Positions 37,078-50,600 of a stretch of DNA of 64,000 bases are shown here, one piece after another. This stretch comes from Phylloscopus collybita (lineage: Eukaryota > Chordata > Aves > Passeriformes > Phylloscopidae). Numbering within the stretch: the stretch's first letter is position 1; the number at the start of each line of letters is the position of its first letter. The notes beneath the pieces were generated by a model. That model was given only the letters and a program-made list of their open reading frames with translations, was not told the origin of the DNA and ran no database searches. The stretch covers positions 27,073,501-27,137,500 of the forward strand of contig JAJNNQ010000003.1 in assembly GCA_027886175.1 (NCBI GenBank), given 5' to 3'. The position numbers were made by a program, and so were the translations under genes.

Positions 37078-37194
37078 ACATATATCTATATATCTATATG
37101 TCTATAGGTATATAAATACATAGATAACCATATATAGATATATATCTATGTATCTATATGGATCTAGAAACATATATCTATATCTATCTATCTA
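37078..37194. repeat. TATC/TAGA-type microsatellite
   Basis: Imperfect tandem ATATCTAT, TAGATA and TATCTA motifs over about 115 bp, ending in a cleaner (TATC) stretch at about 37175-37194. Confidence 0.88.
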
Positions 37195-38040
37195 CCTCCC
37201 CATAACCAGTTAGGAAATGCAGTGGGTATTTAAAACCAAATGTCTACTAGAAAGCCAAACATTCATAATTCAGTAGAAAAGTCCAAAATGGATAATCGTT
37301 ATGGGACCATACAAAGGCATTTGATCAGCTGTATTCTCCCAAATAACACCACGCTGAGGCTTTTTAAAGAATATTTATCTGGTCATGAGCACCTTGAGGT
37401 GAAGCCCTGCAAAAGCACCGGGTTCCTAAAGGGCTCCTCCCACACCAAGGCATCCTGGTAACCTGAGACTTGTTCCTGGTTAATTCCTTACCAGGAACAT
37501 TGCTGTGCAGTGCCACAACTGGGTCTGCTCAGCTCCCCAGGCTGCCTCATCTGCTCACGAGGTGTTGAAATGTGTTTTAATATTTTCCCTGTTTTTAGGT
37601 AAATTGCACTCTACAGTGAGCCACTGCATCTCACTCCTGCTCTTTCTGGTCTCTACTCCTTCACACTCTACTCCTTCAGCTGATGTTTCCTTCACACTTC
37701 AGCTGTAAAACCTCTGGGGCTGGGACCAGGGAATGCTTTACTCACAGTGATCCTGAGCAGTGAATCACAGTGCTCTGCTCCTAAAAACAGTCAGCATTTC
37801 TGGTAACAAAGGAGAGATCTTCTACTGATTTCAGCAAAGCCTGTCTCTGCCTCTCCTCACCCTGCACTTCTGCCTGAATACCTGACTGATACTGATGCTT
37901 CCCACACATCCCTCCCCACTGGCATTTCGTACTAGAAGAAAGAAACAGAGATTTTCAAACTAAAAACGTGCAAATGAGAACAGAAACATGCAAATGAGAA
38001 CAGCTTTGCCTCAGTCTGCTCAGGTTTCTCGGTGTTTTTT

Positions 38041-38041
<1 letters not shown>
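37195..38041. other. non-coding DNA, no gene supported
   Basis: No exon or transposon recognised. A short direct repeat, CATGCAAATGAGAACAG or close variants, occurs twice near 37968-38003. Confidence 0.45.
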
Positions 38042-38088
<47 letters not shown>

Positions 38089-38114
38089 GGGCAGCCTGCA
38101 TTTTTTTTTTTTTT
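38042..38114. repeat. long T homopolymers (T46 and T14)
   Basis: An uninterrupted run of 46 T (38042-38087), then 13 mixed bases, then 14 T (38101-38114). No retroposon features were found beside it. Frames with poly-Phe or poly-Lys in this place are artefacts of the run. Confidence 0.92.
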
Positions 38115-38501
38115 CTGGGGACTGTAAAGCTGCAAAACCTCATTGCAGAACTATTGCAATAAAAACAAATAACGTGGCAATTGAGATAGCAACTCTGGCA
38201 GCAATCTCTCCTGCCCTGGTAAGTGCAGAATTAAGCAGTTGGTGCTGCAAGTGGGACAGGCCTTCAATGATGGCAGAGCACCAGAATCATTCTTTCCTGC
38301 TTGACAAATTGTTTGCTTGCACAGGCATCAGTTGTTCTGCTGGAAGCTCTTTCATGGCAGTGCTGAACAAGTGTCTGCTGCCCACCAAAGGCTGAGCGAG
38401 GCTGCACCCCACACTGGGGGAAGAAACACTGGAATTAGAGGGACACTGGAATGTGTTCCTTAGAGGGACAGAGGGACATCTCCAGCTCTCTGAGCTGTGC
38501 T

Positions 38502-38816
38502 TCTGAGAAAGGATTTACCCCAAGGAGCCCGTGGTGCTCCAGCAGCTCTGAGAAAGGATTTACCCAAAGGAGCCTTTGGTGCTCCAGCAGGTCTGAGAAA
38601 GGGTTTACCCAAAGGAGCCCGTGGTGCTCCAGCAGCTCTGAGAAAGGGTTTACCCAAAGGAGCCCATGGTGCTCCAGCAGGTCTGAGAAAGGGTTTACCC
38701 CAAGGAGCCCATGGTGCTCCAGCAGCTCTGAGAAAGGGTTTACCCAAAGGAGCCCATGGTGCTCCAGCAGGTCTGAGAAAGGGTTTACCCAAAGGAGCCC
38801 ATGGTGCTCCAGCAGG
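38502..38816. repeat. 45-bp minisatellite, 7 units, dimeric pattern
   Basis: Seven units of exactly 45 bp start at 38502, 38547, 38592, 38637, 38682, 38727 and 38772. Each has TCTGAGAAAGG, then TTTACCC, AAGGAGCC and TGGTGCTCCAGCAG. The last base of the unit alternates C, G, C, G, C, G, then G, so the array appears to have grown partly in two-unit (90-bp) steps. Since 45 is a multiple of three and no stop occurs, frames of 130-150 codons with 15-residue repeats open on both strands. There is no sign of a gene around them. Confidence 0.93.
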
Positions 38817-38860
38817 TCTCTCAGGTGCATTCAAAGCAGCTGAATTGCACTGGTACCTGG

Positions 38861-38975
38861 GGAAAACGTTTCTCTTTGAAAGGGAAGCCAGGCTGTGAAA
38901 ACAAGGTGGCACTTAAGGAGCACTTGCACCTCTACAGTTCCTTGCTCTCTTCTCCTGCACATCAATCAAATGGAG
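38861..38975. repeat. 115-bp interspersed repeat, copy 2
   Basis: Same element as 33715-33829 (107 of 115 positions equal, no gaps, same strand). It begins 44 bp after the end of the 45-bp minisatellite. Confidence 0.8.
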
Positions 38976-39073
38976 TGTCACCACACTCCCTGTGGGTGAC
39001 AGTGCCCAGCTGCTCTGGCAATCCCCTCCCAGGCTGTGCTCAGGGGAGCTTTGTGCATAACCATAAAACATCC

Positions 39074-39117
39074 ATTTCCATTGGTTTCCCTGCAGAAACC
39101 AGGAAACCAATGGAAAT
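39074..39117. repeat. perfect 16-bp inverted repeat with 12-nt loop
   Basis: ATTTCCATTGGTTTCC (39074-39089) is followed by a 12-nt loop and its exact reverse complement GGAAACCAATGGAAAT (39102-39117). The flanking bases do not pair, so the stem is too short for a usual microRNA precursor. Each arm carries the sequence CCATTGG or CCAATGG, which includes a CCAAT core. Confidence 0.85.
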
Positions 39118-41025
39118 ACACACCCCTACTCCACCCAGGAGGTTTTTCTTACAGCTCTTCCAGACCTGGTGAAACTGGTAGTTATTTACTGAATTTAGCC
39201 TATATGTTTCTTTACCAAGGCAGCCAACATTTACATAATTGCTGAAGCAGGGTTTGCATCAGTCACACAGAGGAACAAGGGGATGTTTCCATAACCTGGT
39301 ATTTCAGGTGGCTTACAACCTGCATTTCCACTTCCAATAATCATGGGATTTCACTTTGCCAATTCAATATAAGTATAAAAGACCCTCTCTCTCTGAATTA
39401 AGCCTTATGCATCTACATGAACCCTCTACAGAAGTGCTCCTGTGACTAAAATTAAGCACATACAGTGTTAGAAGCTGTTTACACACGTAGTAAATTGCTT
39501 ATACGTGTTTATTTTGGAATTCTAGACTGCTCAGATCACTAGACAGAGGAGCAGAGGATGAAAAGGCTGCTTATGTCCTCTGTTTGCTCAGCTGATTTAG
39601 CAAACAAGAATCTGGTTGTCTCAAATGTAACTCATGACAGACATGCTTAAATTTGTTGTAATTATTACAATAAATTCTGCTATAAAAGTTAGATTTATGT
39701 AATTGTTGAAAGTAACCTCAGTGAGGACTGAACTTGATTAAAATGCAATTTTAATTTATCATTTCAATAGTCACCTTACCCATGAGAGCTGGATGCAAGA
39801 AAATAACTTGTGTAGCATAAATCCCATTTGTGAAGATACTTTAAGTCCACTTGTGGGTGTCTGTGTGGATGGAAAGTGACTTTAATCCCTGGCTCCCAGC
39901 AGTGCTGAGTGTTGGTCCAGGAAGATCTCAGTGTCACAGAGCAGCCAGCTGTGCCTGGCTGAATCTGAGCCTGTAGCTGAAATCCCAGCAGTTTGTTTGG
40001 AAAATGATCTCTAGAAAAGGGAGAACTTTCAAGTGGGCTTGGTAGGCAGCAATGTTCAGTCTGTCTGATCAGAGACAGCCACAATCTGAAAATTTAAGCT
40101 TCTGATTCTCTGCAGTATAAGGAGGCATGGGAGGCCTATGAGGAGGAAGAAAGCCAAATGTCCTCTCTGGAAATCCTGCACTAACATCAGACCTGTGGGA
40201 TGAGGAAAGACCTCAGATCTTCACCACACCCCATGGAGATGGGGAAGTTAGGGTGTGCATGGGCTTCTTGAAGCCAATAGGAAAGGATTGCAAAATACTT
40301 GGGTTTTTTCACTTTAAAAAGATACAAGAAAACCTCACACCAAATGCTGCTGGTGGGAAAAAAACAGATCTAGAAGTGCACATGCTTTCCCAGTTTTCTG
40401 AAGCCAAGAAGCAACAGCATATTTCCTGGTCCAGCCCCTAAACAGCACCAGCATCAGCATGGGATCCTGTTCAAAAAGGTTGCTGGAGTCCAACAAACAT
40501 GGGAGTGATGATTTCCCTCACCCCAGCAGAGCAGGGCATTACAGAGTCTCCTCAATGCAGACATCACATAAATTCTGAGAACATCAAAATGGAATTCTCT
40601 GTGCACTATTATGAAATGTGAGAATAGCAACAGGGAAGTGTTACATTCTTGTTGTGCAGAGCTTAAGTGAGTGCTTATAAAATAAACCCTGGAGCTTCTA
40701 CTGTCATATGTCTGTGCACGAGCTTGTTGTTTTCATGAAGTTTCTTGCCTGAGGTTTGTGACCAACTCTGTCTCTGGTGCCACCTTAGGCAGAAATATGA
40801 ATATTTGTATTGGATTGCTTTCTTTGCTTCTCCCCCACATCTGCTGGAATGCTTTCATGGACTCGTGGCTGTGTAGTAATGAAAGGTTTTAAACTTCTGT
40901 GATGTTGTTTTCAACACTTCTGCTGTGGATGCAGTTATTGCAGCTGCACACCTGTGCAGCAGCCACTGCTGGAGTAAGGAGTGCTCCTTACCCACACACT
41001 GAGACAAGCTTCTGTATCAGAAATT

Positions 41026-41038
41026 GGGGGGGGGGGGG
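41026..41038. repeat. G homopolymer, 13 bases
   Basis: Thirteen consecutive G between AAATT and TTATGG. It is prone to length error in sequencing. Confidence 0.9.
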
Positions 41039-41634
41039 TTATGGATTTTTAGAATGCAGAGAAATATCCTGCCTTCACAAATTTACTCCAAGTTTCCTCC
41101 CAAGTTTACTCCTCAGCCAGAACAGCTCAGGAAGTGAAGCAATCACCCTCAGACATTTTTAGTCTGCAGCTCCTCTCACCTGAGGTGGGTACATGGAGCA
41201 GATGACCTCTCTGGCTGTTCCTCTGCACTGATTGTAGGAAAACCCCAGGCAGAAGAAGGAAGCCCAGCCAAAAGGATCAGCCACCCACACACCTCATCCC
41301 TACCTCCTCACACTGCTCAGGTGAGCCCCACCTGCCCCATCACTAATTCTGCCTCCCATGAGGTGCAGAGCCCTGGGTGAGGTGGAGCTGGAGCTCAGCC
41401 AGTGCTCACAGCCCAGGAGGCTCAGGGGCAGCAGGCTGGCTGTGCACCCACACAGAGCTGCAGAGCAGACCTTGAGATGCCCAGAGTTTGACTCCAAACA
41501 CCCATCCTGGCTTGAGCAGAGGCTTTGGGACAGTGAGGTCTGAGATTATAATGTTAATATTTTTTTAGGTGCTACAGGTACATGCAACTGGTCTCCATCC
41601 CTGAAGGCTTTAAGATCAGATTCAGTCCTGCTAA

Positions 41635-41653
41635 TTTTTTTTTTTTTTTTTTT
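41635..41653. repeat. T homopolymer, 19 bases
   Basis: Uninterrupted T run between CTAA and GAGTC, with no retroposon hallmarks beside it. Confidence 0.9.
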
Positions 41654-44549
41654 GAGTCTTTGCATTAATTACAACAGGATTTTAGGGGGAGCACCAGCAA
41701 AAGCCTCCAAGACATTGATTTTGCACTTTTTATGCACTAACATGGAAAAATCCATGCCCTCTGCAGTCCTTCCAGTCTGTGCTTCTTTACACTAGGTATT
41801 GCACAGATCTGGAATTAAAACCTAGAAATAGTTCAAAAGAAGATAATTGAAAAAATCAAAACCAAAACAAAACCTAAAACTGGAGAGAACGGCTCCACAT
41901 CCCAAAGCAGTCTGTGTGCTCTTTGCTGTCAGAGAAGGTATTGCAGATACAAACATGCAGCCCAACACATTTCTGAATTACATGTTCCTGGGAATGCATT
42001 TTAAAAATCCACATGTAAAAAATCCACTCGGAATGATTCTCTTTTTCTTTTTCACAAAAACTTTACAAACAGGGGAAAGAAGTATTCATGACCAATGGTA
42101 TTGCTAATTGTTCAGCTTCCAGCTGTTTATCTTTATTGCCCTTTGTTTCAGATCTAGTTTGCTGCATGTTTTACAAATGAGTGGGTGGATTGGATTCAGG
42201 CAAATATTTTAATGCCTTGTCACAGGTCATTTTTGCTCTCTCTTTTTTAATCCTGCATCTATGACTTTCTGCAAGAAACTCTTCACAGAAAGAAAAATTT
42301 CCTCTTAATGAAAAAGGTTTCTTTTATTTACTACTCATTATTTTACTCTGCATGGCAAGAACAGGAGATTTCTGTCCTCCAAGGAAGGCAGTTGGAGTTG
42401 CACATTCCAGCCCATGAGGCAATTATGGCTAAGTGAAGAGGAAGTTAATAGCAATGTTGTATTTGGGGTGGCTCCAAGCATGCTTTCACAGCTTTGAGAG
42501 CTGACACAGAGATGGCCACTTCATGCAAGACAAAATCCATTTACCACTGAGGTTCCCTTGCCAGATTTTTCACACTGTCTCTGGTAATAAGCAAATGTAT
42601 AAATGAGCACCATTACTGAACAATTAGCCCTGATTAAATCCAAGTATTCCCCAGCAGAAAGCACATCCCTCTGGTCCTGTGCTGGTGCCTCTGGGGCAGT
42701 GTCACCCCCAGGTCCCTGTCAGGCAGAGCTGCTCCTCCCCACGTGCCTGGAGTGCCCAGCTGAGCAGAGGGGAAGCTCCTTCAAGCCACTCCAACAGATT
42801 TCAGTCAAATGGGATGGACTTTGAGTTAGATACACAGTGGGATCAAAAAGATTTGTAGCTTAAAATACCTGGAAAAGTTGCAGGGCAACAGCTCAAGCAT
42901 TGGTTCCGGGGTCACTCTCACTGGGATGGAATCTCTCACTGCAGTGAATCCTTACATATGGTTGCCTTTACTGCTCCTCCTGATCCTCTTTCCCATGCAC
43001 TCACTGACCCCTCTGACTTTCTGAATAAATCTAATAGTGAGACTGTCCAAAGATATCCTTGGAAACTTGCAATCTAGTGACACCAGAGGGATATGTTTCC
43101 AAATACTGAGGCAGTGATCCCCAAGGATGCTTCCTATTGCAGGCCTGGCAAGTGTGGAAGCTGCTGTGGTCTTATTTTATTCCCAAAAACTGGTCAAGAA
43201 GTGAAGGAACTGGTGCCAAAAACATGCCTTAGAAATTAGAGGATGACAGAGCTAATAATAAGATTCTGAGCTGGTGAAAATCCAGCTGAGATTCTGTGGC
43301 TTGGTGTGAGAGCTGAATGCAGCTTGGTGCATCACGAGAAAATCTGGAAACACACCTGAGAGGTTTTTCAATGTCCACCGAAGTGCAGGCTCTTGGTCAC
43401 CCACAGAACTGAGCTGGACACACCAGGCATGAGAATTTCCCCTGTTTTCTATGTAAGACTAACTCTAGGAAAAGGTAATTTTAACTGGTAATTTTAACCA
43501 CTCGAGCAAAGCAGTTTTGCTCTTCTTTCTCTAAGTCTCTGAACTTGCTCCAAACACAAGGTGCAGCAGATCAGCAGATGGAGAGATGAAGGGAAACTGA
43601 GGCACAGAGCAGGGGTGTGATTTCTCATGAAGTCACAGGGAACCAGTGGCCAAATATTTGAACTGACCAGTTACCCACATTGTCACTTAACCAGCAACAG
43701 AATTTAAACTGATTTATTATGGAAAGTTGTTTTCCAAAGTTAACATCTGTGGACTTGCATGACTTTTAACACCAGTGGGGCAAAAGATGTCAAACAAACT
43801 TGCAGCAAGATGTTGCAAGTTTAACAGAGTGCACTGAAAAGTGACACAGGCTGTGATGTCTAATCTAATAATTTTTCAGGCAACTTCAAAAACAACTCGT
43901 GCAAAGACCCAGAGCGTTTGTCTCCGGGTTCCTGTCCTATGAAATACCACTCTGGAGCCAAGAATATTAAATAATTCCTAAGAACATGTCAGAAAGGATT
44001 GAGCTTTTGTGAAGGCATATTTCTGTAATTTGCAAGAACAGGAAGAGGATGAATCACTTTCTGACCAGAAATAAAGCTGAGGCTTTCCTGGAGCTCCACT
44101 TGGAAAAAAACTCATTTGTGTGTGGGTGCAGTCTGGGATCCCTTGGACTGCTCAGGTGGCTCCCACCCCTCCCAGGTGTTCTGGGTTTTGGTCCCAAAGT
44201 TCCCTGTGAACCAGGATGTCCTGGGATGGGCAATCCTCAGCACTGGGAAAGCCCTGCACACCTGGGGGTGCTGAAGGTGTTCCTGCCATGAGAGTGATGT
44301 GCAAAATGCACCTGCACACACTCAGTGCAACACAGAGCCTGCCCCAGGAAAAAGATTACCAAAAAAATAATCTGCATATGGATACAGGATTCCCCTTAAA
44401 TACAGTTCCAATGGCTTCGTTTCAGAGGAAAGATGATGTTTGTAAAATCAGGATATCACATAAAATCAGGAACATGATATTTTTCCTGTGCAAAAATAAA
44501 CCTCTAGTAGATATATATCAGCTTCAGCCAGAGCCTGACCCACTATTTA

Positions 44550-44616
44550 TTTCCATAAATACCATAATATTCCAAAAATACCATAAATTTCCATAAATAC
44601 CATAAATTTCCATATT
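44550..44616. repeat. AT-rich tandem repeat, about 18-bp motif
   Basis: Variants of TTTCCATAAATACCATAA follow one another about three to four times. A short simple repeat. Confidence 0.8.
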
Positions 44617-47600
44617 AAACCACCTTTATTCATGTGATAGACCACGCTTGGGATCTGGTGTGTGCTTAAACCAGGCATTCAGGCTGGGTCAGAGCTCTAG
44701 GCTTTACCTAATCACAACACTTCACAAATAAAATTTAAACAGGAGAAATTCAATTTAAAAAAAAAGGAAGAAAAAAATTGATCACTGTGATGTCCATAGC
44801 ACAAGAAAACATAATATTTAAGGAATATCTGGTATGATCTGTATTTTTAGTAATTTGACATATATAGTTTGGTCTAAGAAGCCCACTCTTAAATGGCCAA
44901 GCTATGCTTCCTCTGAAAATCAGAAAACTGAAACTACCTTGCAGAAGTGTATGAAAAATAGAAACTGTTTTGACTCTGTTTCACAAGAAAAGAATTCATT
45001 GCACCGAGCTGTCAGTCACTAACATTGAGCCACTCAATTTTCCTGCAAAAAAATGCACAAATGGCTTTCATTATATTTAGCTGCAGCTTTAAGAAAATTT
45101 AATCAACTTAAACTGTTTAGTCTTTTTCCCTGATGAGAATCATAAAGTCAAATTCACATTTAAACCTGGTTAAACTGAAGCTCCTGTCAGCACCTCTGTT
45201 TATATTAAATCTATGGGCATGAAATGCATTAAAATAAGAATAATGATATAATGTCTTAAGTGCATGATGTTAACACAGGCCCCAGACAGAAAAGTGGGAC
45301 AGACAGGCTGAACATTGTAAATTAATTTTCAATGTGTTATATTTATAGCTGTCAACTTTTCTAAATAGTTGCTCTTGTAGCTTTTACACTTTCTCCTTGT
45401 CCATCTGTCTCTGTTACTCAACGTCTGTCCTCTCCCATCAGTATTTTGGCAAAAAAAAATTGCCATTTCCACGTTTTCAGGAGGGGTTGGCACACTGGAT
45501 ATGGAGCTCTCCTGGTGCTTGCTTTCAGAAACAACAACAACAGTGGCCCAGAACAGGAAACCCAAGATATCCCAGGCCCTAAAAAGCAATGCCAGTGCTC
45601 CTCCAGCTCTTCAATAGCTAGGGAATCTCTAAAAACCCGAGGCAATAAAAAGGGAAAAACTGCTAGGAGAACACCTGAATTTGGGTCCAACAGGTCTTCT
45701 TGTGAGGGTCCATCTAACTGATCCCATGGATTTCCATCTGATCAGGAACAAACTACCCCAGAGCTCTCAAAATCACACTTAAAACTTGGGTTTCTGTCCA
45801 CATTTCAAGCTCCATTAAAATACCATAAGATTAAAAACCAAAGTCCAGAAAACCTTCACAGCTCCACCTTCCCAAACTCCCACTGGTAATGCTGGGGTCC
45901 TTTTTTTGGGGCATTCCAGTCCCATTTTCAGTTCCTGAGCCAGTGGCTCAGGCTGGCTGGAGAGCTGCACAGACACAGTGCCTCTGCCCAGCAGGTCCCA
46001 GGGTGAGCAGTTTCTGCTGATGTCAAAATGGCAAAGTGCTGCCTCTGGGCATTGGCTCCGAACTGGGCTTTGCATGCAACACCAAGCAGCCAAAGGGGCT
46101 CTTTGTGCTTGGAAATTGAGGGCAGAAGGATGGAAATCAACTGGCCAGCTACTGCACTCAGACGTGTCCAGCTCTCACAGTGACTTTGCAAAAAAAAGCA
46201 GTTTTGGAAGGAGGGAACCCAGCTTTACATCTGTATTTACAGGATCACAGCAATGCTTTCTGGAGCCCTGAATGCTACCAAAGCTCAGGATTTTATCAAG
46301 CTTGTGATAAATGAGGCTGCATGTGAGTTAAAATAGTAGAGGTGCCCTGAAATGATGCTGAAGAAGCCAAAAGCTGATTTCCTCCCTTGCTGTACACAGC
46401 AAGAAGGGTCAAACACCAGGATCCATGAGGTGGAAGTTCCTGCTTCTCACACAGTCTGTTTGTGGGAGCAGAAGATGCAATCAGCTCATCTGTTTCCTTT
46501 TCCAATTAATCACTGGTCACAGTAGGTTTGCTGGATCCTGACGACTCCTCTGGCCTGAAAAGGGGTTTGCATTTCTTTTTGCAGAAGGAAAAACCACACT
46601 GGCTGTGGGTGAAGGGGCCTCTGAAGCAGATAACACAAAGGAGAAACCAATAAACCTTAGTTCTGTGCCTTGATTCTGTTTTCAGGTGTATTCCTGAGAG
46701 TGCACCTTGAACTCCATGCAGTGATACTCAGAATATTGTGAATATTCTATGATTTAGCAAGGCTGACATTTAGGTAACTTATGTCTCATACCATGGAAAT
46801 TAAAGGAAATTTTGTCAAGGTCTTCCTAGTGTAGCAAATCAGGACAACACTTCACACTACATTTAATAATTTCAAATTGGAAAGCAAAAGTAGGAGGGGA
46901 ACTTCTGTTATAGGATAATGCTTGAGATTCCAGAAATCCTCCCATGGGAAACTGAGATAGAAATTTTAGTTATTATATGCAGATTTTAAATAATTTTGAT
47001 TGAATCATTAGCTGTGAGAACAATTTCAAACTAAGAAGAGTGCTACTAGGTTGAGAAAATATCAAAACAGGCCTGTGCAAGGTTTTTTAATAGAAAAGCA
47101 AACTTACCATTTATTATTTCAGATGTGTTTGTGTGGGCAGACAGGTGGTTGTTGGTCTGTACACGCCAGTTTTGGTCTGAACATGGAAATTCACTCAGAT
47201 TTCAAATGCATGAACTAAAACCAGTGTGAAGAGTGATTTTCTGGACACACAGTGTTCATTATCAGAGCCTGGTAAGGTGCAGAGTTTGTTATGAAGATTA
47301 TAAAACCCCTCATAAAAGATAAGTTCTGCTGAAAGTGAAACTCCCCCGGCTTTGCTTTTTGTTAAAATGTTTCCCATAAACTTCTGACTGGAAATCCAGA
47401 GTGAGACCTCTGAGGCCACGTGAGCTCAGAGTGGAGGAAGAATCAGCCTCACAGAACTTCAGCACTGATGTTGGAGGGATGTATTTATGTCTCTAAGCTT
47501 TTGTGCTTGTTTACAAGTGACTCATTACGATTGGGGCTCACACAAATTTCATTTTGCATTCTCTAGATACCTTCTGTTAACAAGTGAAGAAGAAGCCCAA

Positions 47601-50600
47601 GTAAATGACACATTTGGATAACATTAAAATGCAGCAAACTTAATTCCCCAATGACTGCAAAAGGCTTTATTGCTCCTGTGTTGTGTCAGTAACCCCACAG
47701 CTATGGCACCAGCCATCACACACTCATTTGATTGACAGTGTTATCACTCTGATGGTTTTCTGGGCTACACATACTGTAATTCTCCCTTTTTTTTTTTTCC
47801 AGCCAGTTTCCCTATTTTGGCATTTATATTAGGAACTGAATTTGTCTTCCAACCCAGGCTGCTTTCTCCTCTCTATTGACAACACATTCTCTGGAAAATT
47901 CCCATTTTCTTATGCAGCCTGCCAATCTGACCACTAATGTGCTTAAACTTTTTCTCTGGTCTTCAAGCAACATTTTTTTTGTGCATGCTAAATTCCCTTC
48001 TCAAGGAGACCAGATGTGATTCTTCACTCAGCTACTCCTGGAACACAGAATGCCACCTCCTGAGTGTCCCTTCCCGTTTTCCACTCTCCTTAGTCCCCGT
48101 GAATCTTGGATTCTTCTCCTGCACCCTTCAGTGCCCTCCACCTCAGTGCACCAGGCTGCCAACCAAGTGCAGATGTGTTTATACACAGATAAATCAGGGG
48201 AGCTCCGTGGAGGTCACTGGAACAGGAGAGATTTTACCCATTCCTCCAGATTTACAGTTCAATGTACAAGGCACTTCATCCCAGCAAAACTACAGAGAAA
48301 AGAGGGAGAGAGGTGAAGCAGAACCTTAAAGCATTGATGACTGTGACACAGCCACAACCATCAGTGATCTGCCACAGCTTGGGAAGGGATTTCACAAACC
48401 TGCAAAATTGTCAGCAGGTTCAGCAGGGGGTTTAAAAGACAGTAAAAAGGCCCAGTTCTTAGGAAGCTGTTTTTGCCTTTTATGCTCCCTGCTTATTTCC
48501 AAAAGAAGTAAACACTGCACACACTGCTAACCCAACCAGCTCATCCTCCACGTTACACCACAGCATCTGCAATACAATTCCCAAGCCTGTTCTGTTCTCC
48601 CTTGCCTCCAGTGAATAGGCAGGAAAAAAAGAGAGCAAAGCAGTTCAGCCTTCTGGAAGAGACAAGGAGGCAAGTCCATGCCACATCAGTGGGATCAGAA
48701 TTCCAAAGAGGGAAGTTTTTCCTCTTTCTCCTCCATTATCAGTTGCTAACTCATCCCTTTTAGGTTCACACAGGTTTTATGCTGTGAATCTGACCTGCCC
48801 CAACTGCAATTTAGTTATCTCTATTCAGCTTTTTCTTTTTTTTTTTTATTTTTTCTTTTCCCCATCCAGTCTAATCTCCACTGTTTGCATTTTAATTGCC
48901 TGGCAGTGCCAAGTTGTTTTGGTTCAGGGAACCACGGAGGGACATTTATCGCTGCCCTTACTCTGCAGCCGAGCTCAGTTCTCACCAAGAAGAGCTGCTA
49001 CTCCCATCAGTGACTGTCTGTTCTGAAAACAAGGCTACTGATCTGGCTGAAGGAAACAAAACAGCCTTTCCCACCCTGAGATAGCTGCAGAACTCTCATC
49101 TCAGCAGTGAAGCAGAGGGGAGGTGCCACAGAACCAAGGATGTTGCAGTTTCTGGAGGGGCAGACACTGAGAGAGAGGCCAAATCACAGAGAAAGGAAGA
49201 TGCTTCCTCTTTCAAGCACTCCTTGTGGATAAAAAATTCAAAATCATTTTCACTCATGTGTTGGCCAGACTAAGCAAGTGTGAGAGAGACACTGGTGTTT
49301 TTGAGAAGGCAAAAGCCAGGAGTTCTCTGACCCCCCTGCAGGACCTGCCCTGGTCAGTGGCACTGGGAGCCATCAGCAGTCTGTCTTGCTCCTTAGACAG
49401 CACAGTCAGGCCACAGCAGGCTCAAAGTCACCACAGCTACATAACCCAACACCTGGATTCAATGTTGAATCCAGTGAATCCAGTAAATAAATCCAGTAAA
49501 CGTTGAGGAGTTTGCTTCAGTTTGCTCTCACCCTGAAGAGAGGGGAGGGCAGCAGCTGTGCTGATCCTCGGGGGTGCCCTCCAACCTGAGCTGGGCTGGG
49601 GTTTGGTGGCTGAGGAGCTGCTCAGGTCAGCCCTGCTCTGCCCTGAGGCATGGGGACCAAACCCCAGCAGTTTTGGAACCGTGGTTGAAAGCCAGCAGCT
49701 AAGGAACATCAGAGGAAACAGTGTTGGAGGGGGATTAAAGGGAGGTAGCATGTAATTATCCCTGCTGGAACTCGGCCTAGAGCTGCATTTCAAACTGCTT
49801 TTCCTTCTTCGAGAATAATTACTATGAAAACACTTAACCAGCGCTGTCAAAACAGATGTCAATATCCCATTCAAAATATGTAGGAGCTTTTCATTATTAA
49901 AAGGGAGCAACTGAGAACATCAGAAGTTAAGGAGTTTTACACATCTCCTGTCTGCCAGTTTGTCAAGTGCAAGAAGTGAAGGTGGTGCTCAGATCCAGCT
50001 GGTCAGAAGGAAGAGCTTAAAGTCAGCTGTGGATGCAGCAGCAATGTAAAAAATCTGAATAATGTGTGTTTATTCCTAAACAGAGCTCTTTGGCACCACT
50101 CAAGGCCTGGCTGTGCCCCTTGACACAGCTGAGGGAGCTGTGATTGTGTCACTGCTAGAGGTGAAGGAGGAGGAGGAGAAGTTTCACCTCTGTCCCTGAC
50201 AGTGTTGTGCCTGCCTGGACCCTGCTGCAGACTCTGCAGTGCCCAGCTGTGCTGAGCACCCAGGGGTGGGGGTGACCCACGAGGTGCCCATGGGTGGGGA
50301 CCAGCAGCTGCTCAGTCTCTGTCAGCCTGGGAGCCTCTGACCACGCACAGCACACTGCAGACAGGAGGGTTTTCTGGGAAGTTAGTGTCCTCTAAGAGTT
50401 TATGGGAGCACTACAAAAGGTTTTTCATGTTCCTTTCAAGTAAAAGAGCAGCTCTGATAGCATCTACTCCTATTGAACTTTTTATTCATTCCAAACTTTC
50501 TTTTGTTCTGCAGGGTTGCTTTTTTTTTCTTGGCAAACACAGGGAACTTATTTGGGTACAGAAGTACATCTTGACCAAGTACTTTGCAGTTAAACTATTT

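Noticed and set aside
38435..38912. Frames of 130-150 codons on both strands with 15-residue repeats
   Set aside because: The 45-bp array has no stop in these frames on either strand, so openness carries no information about coding.
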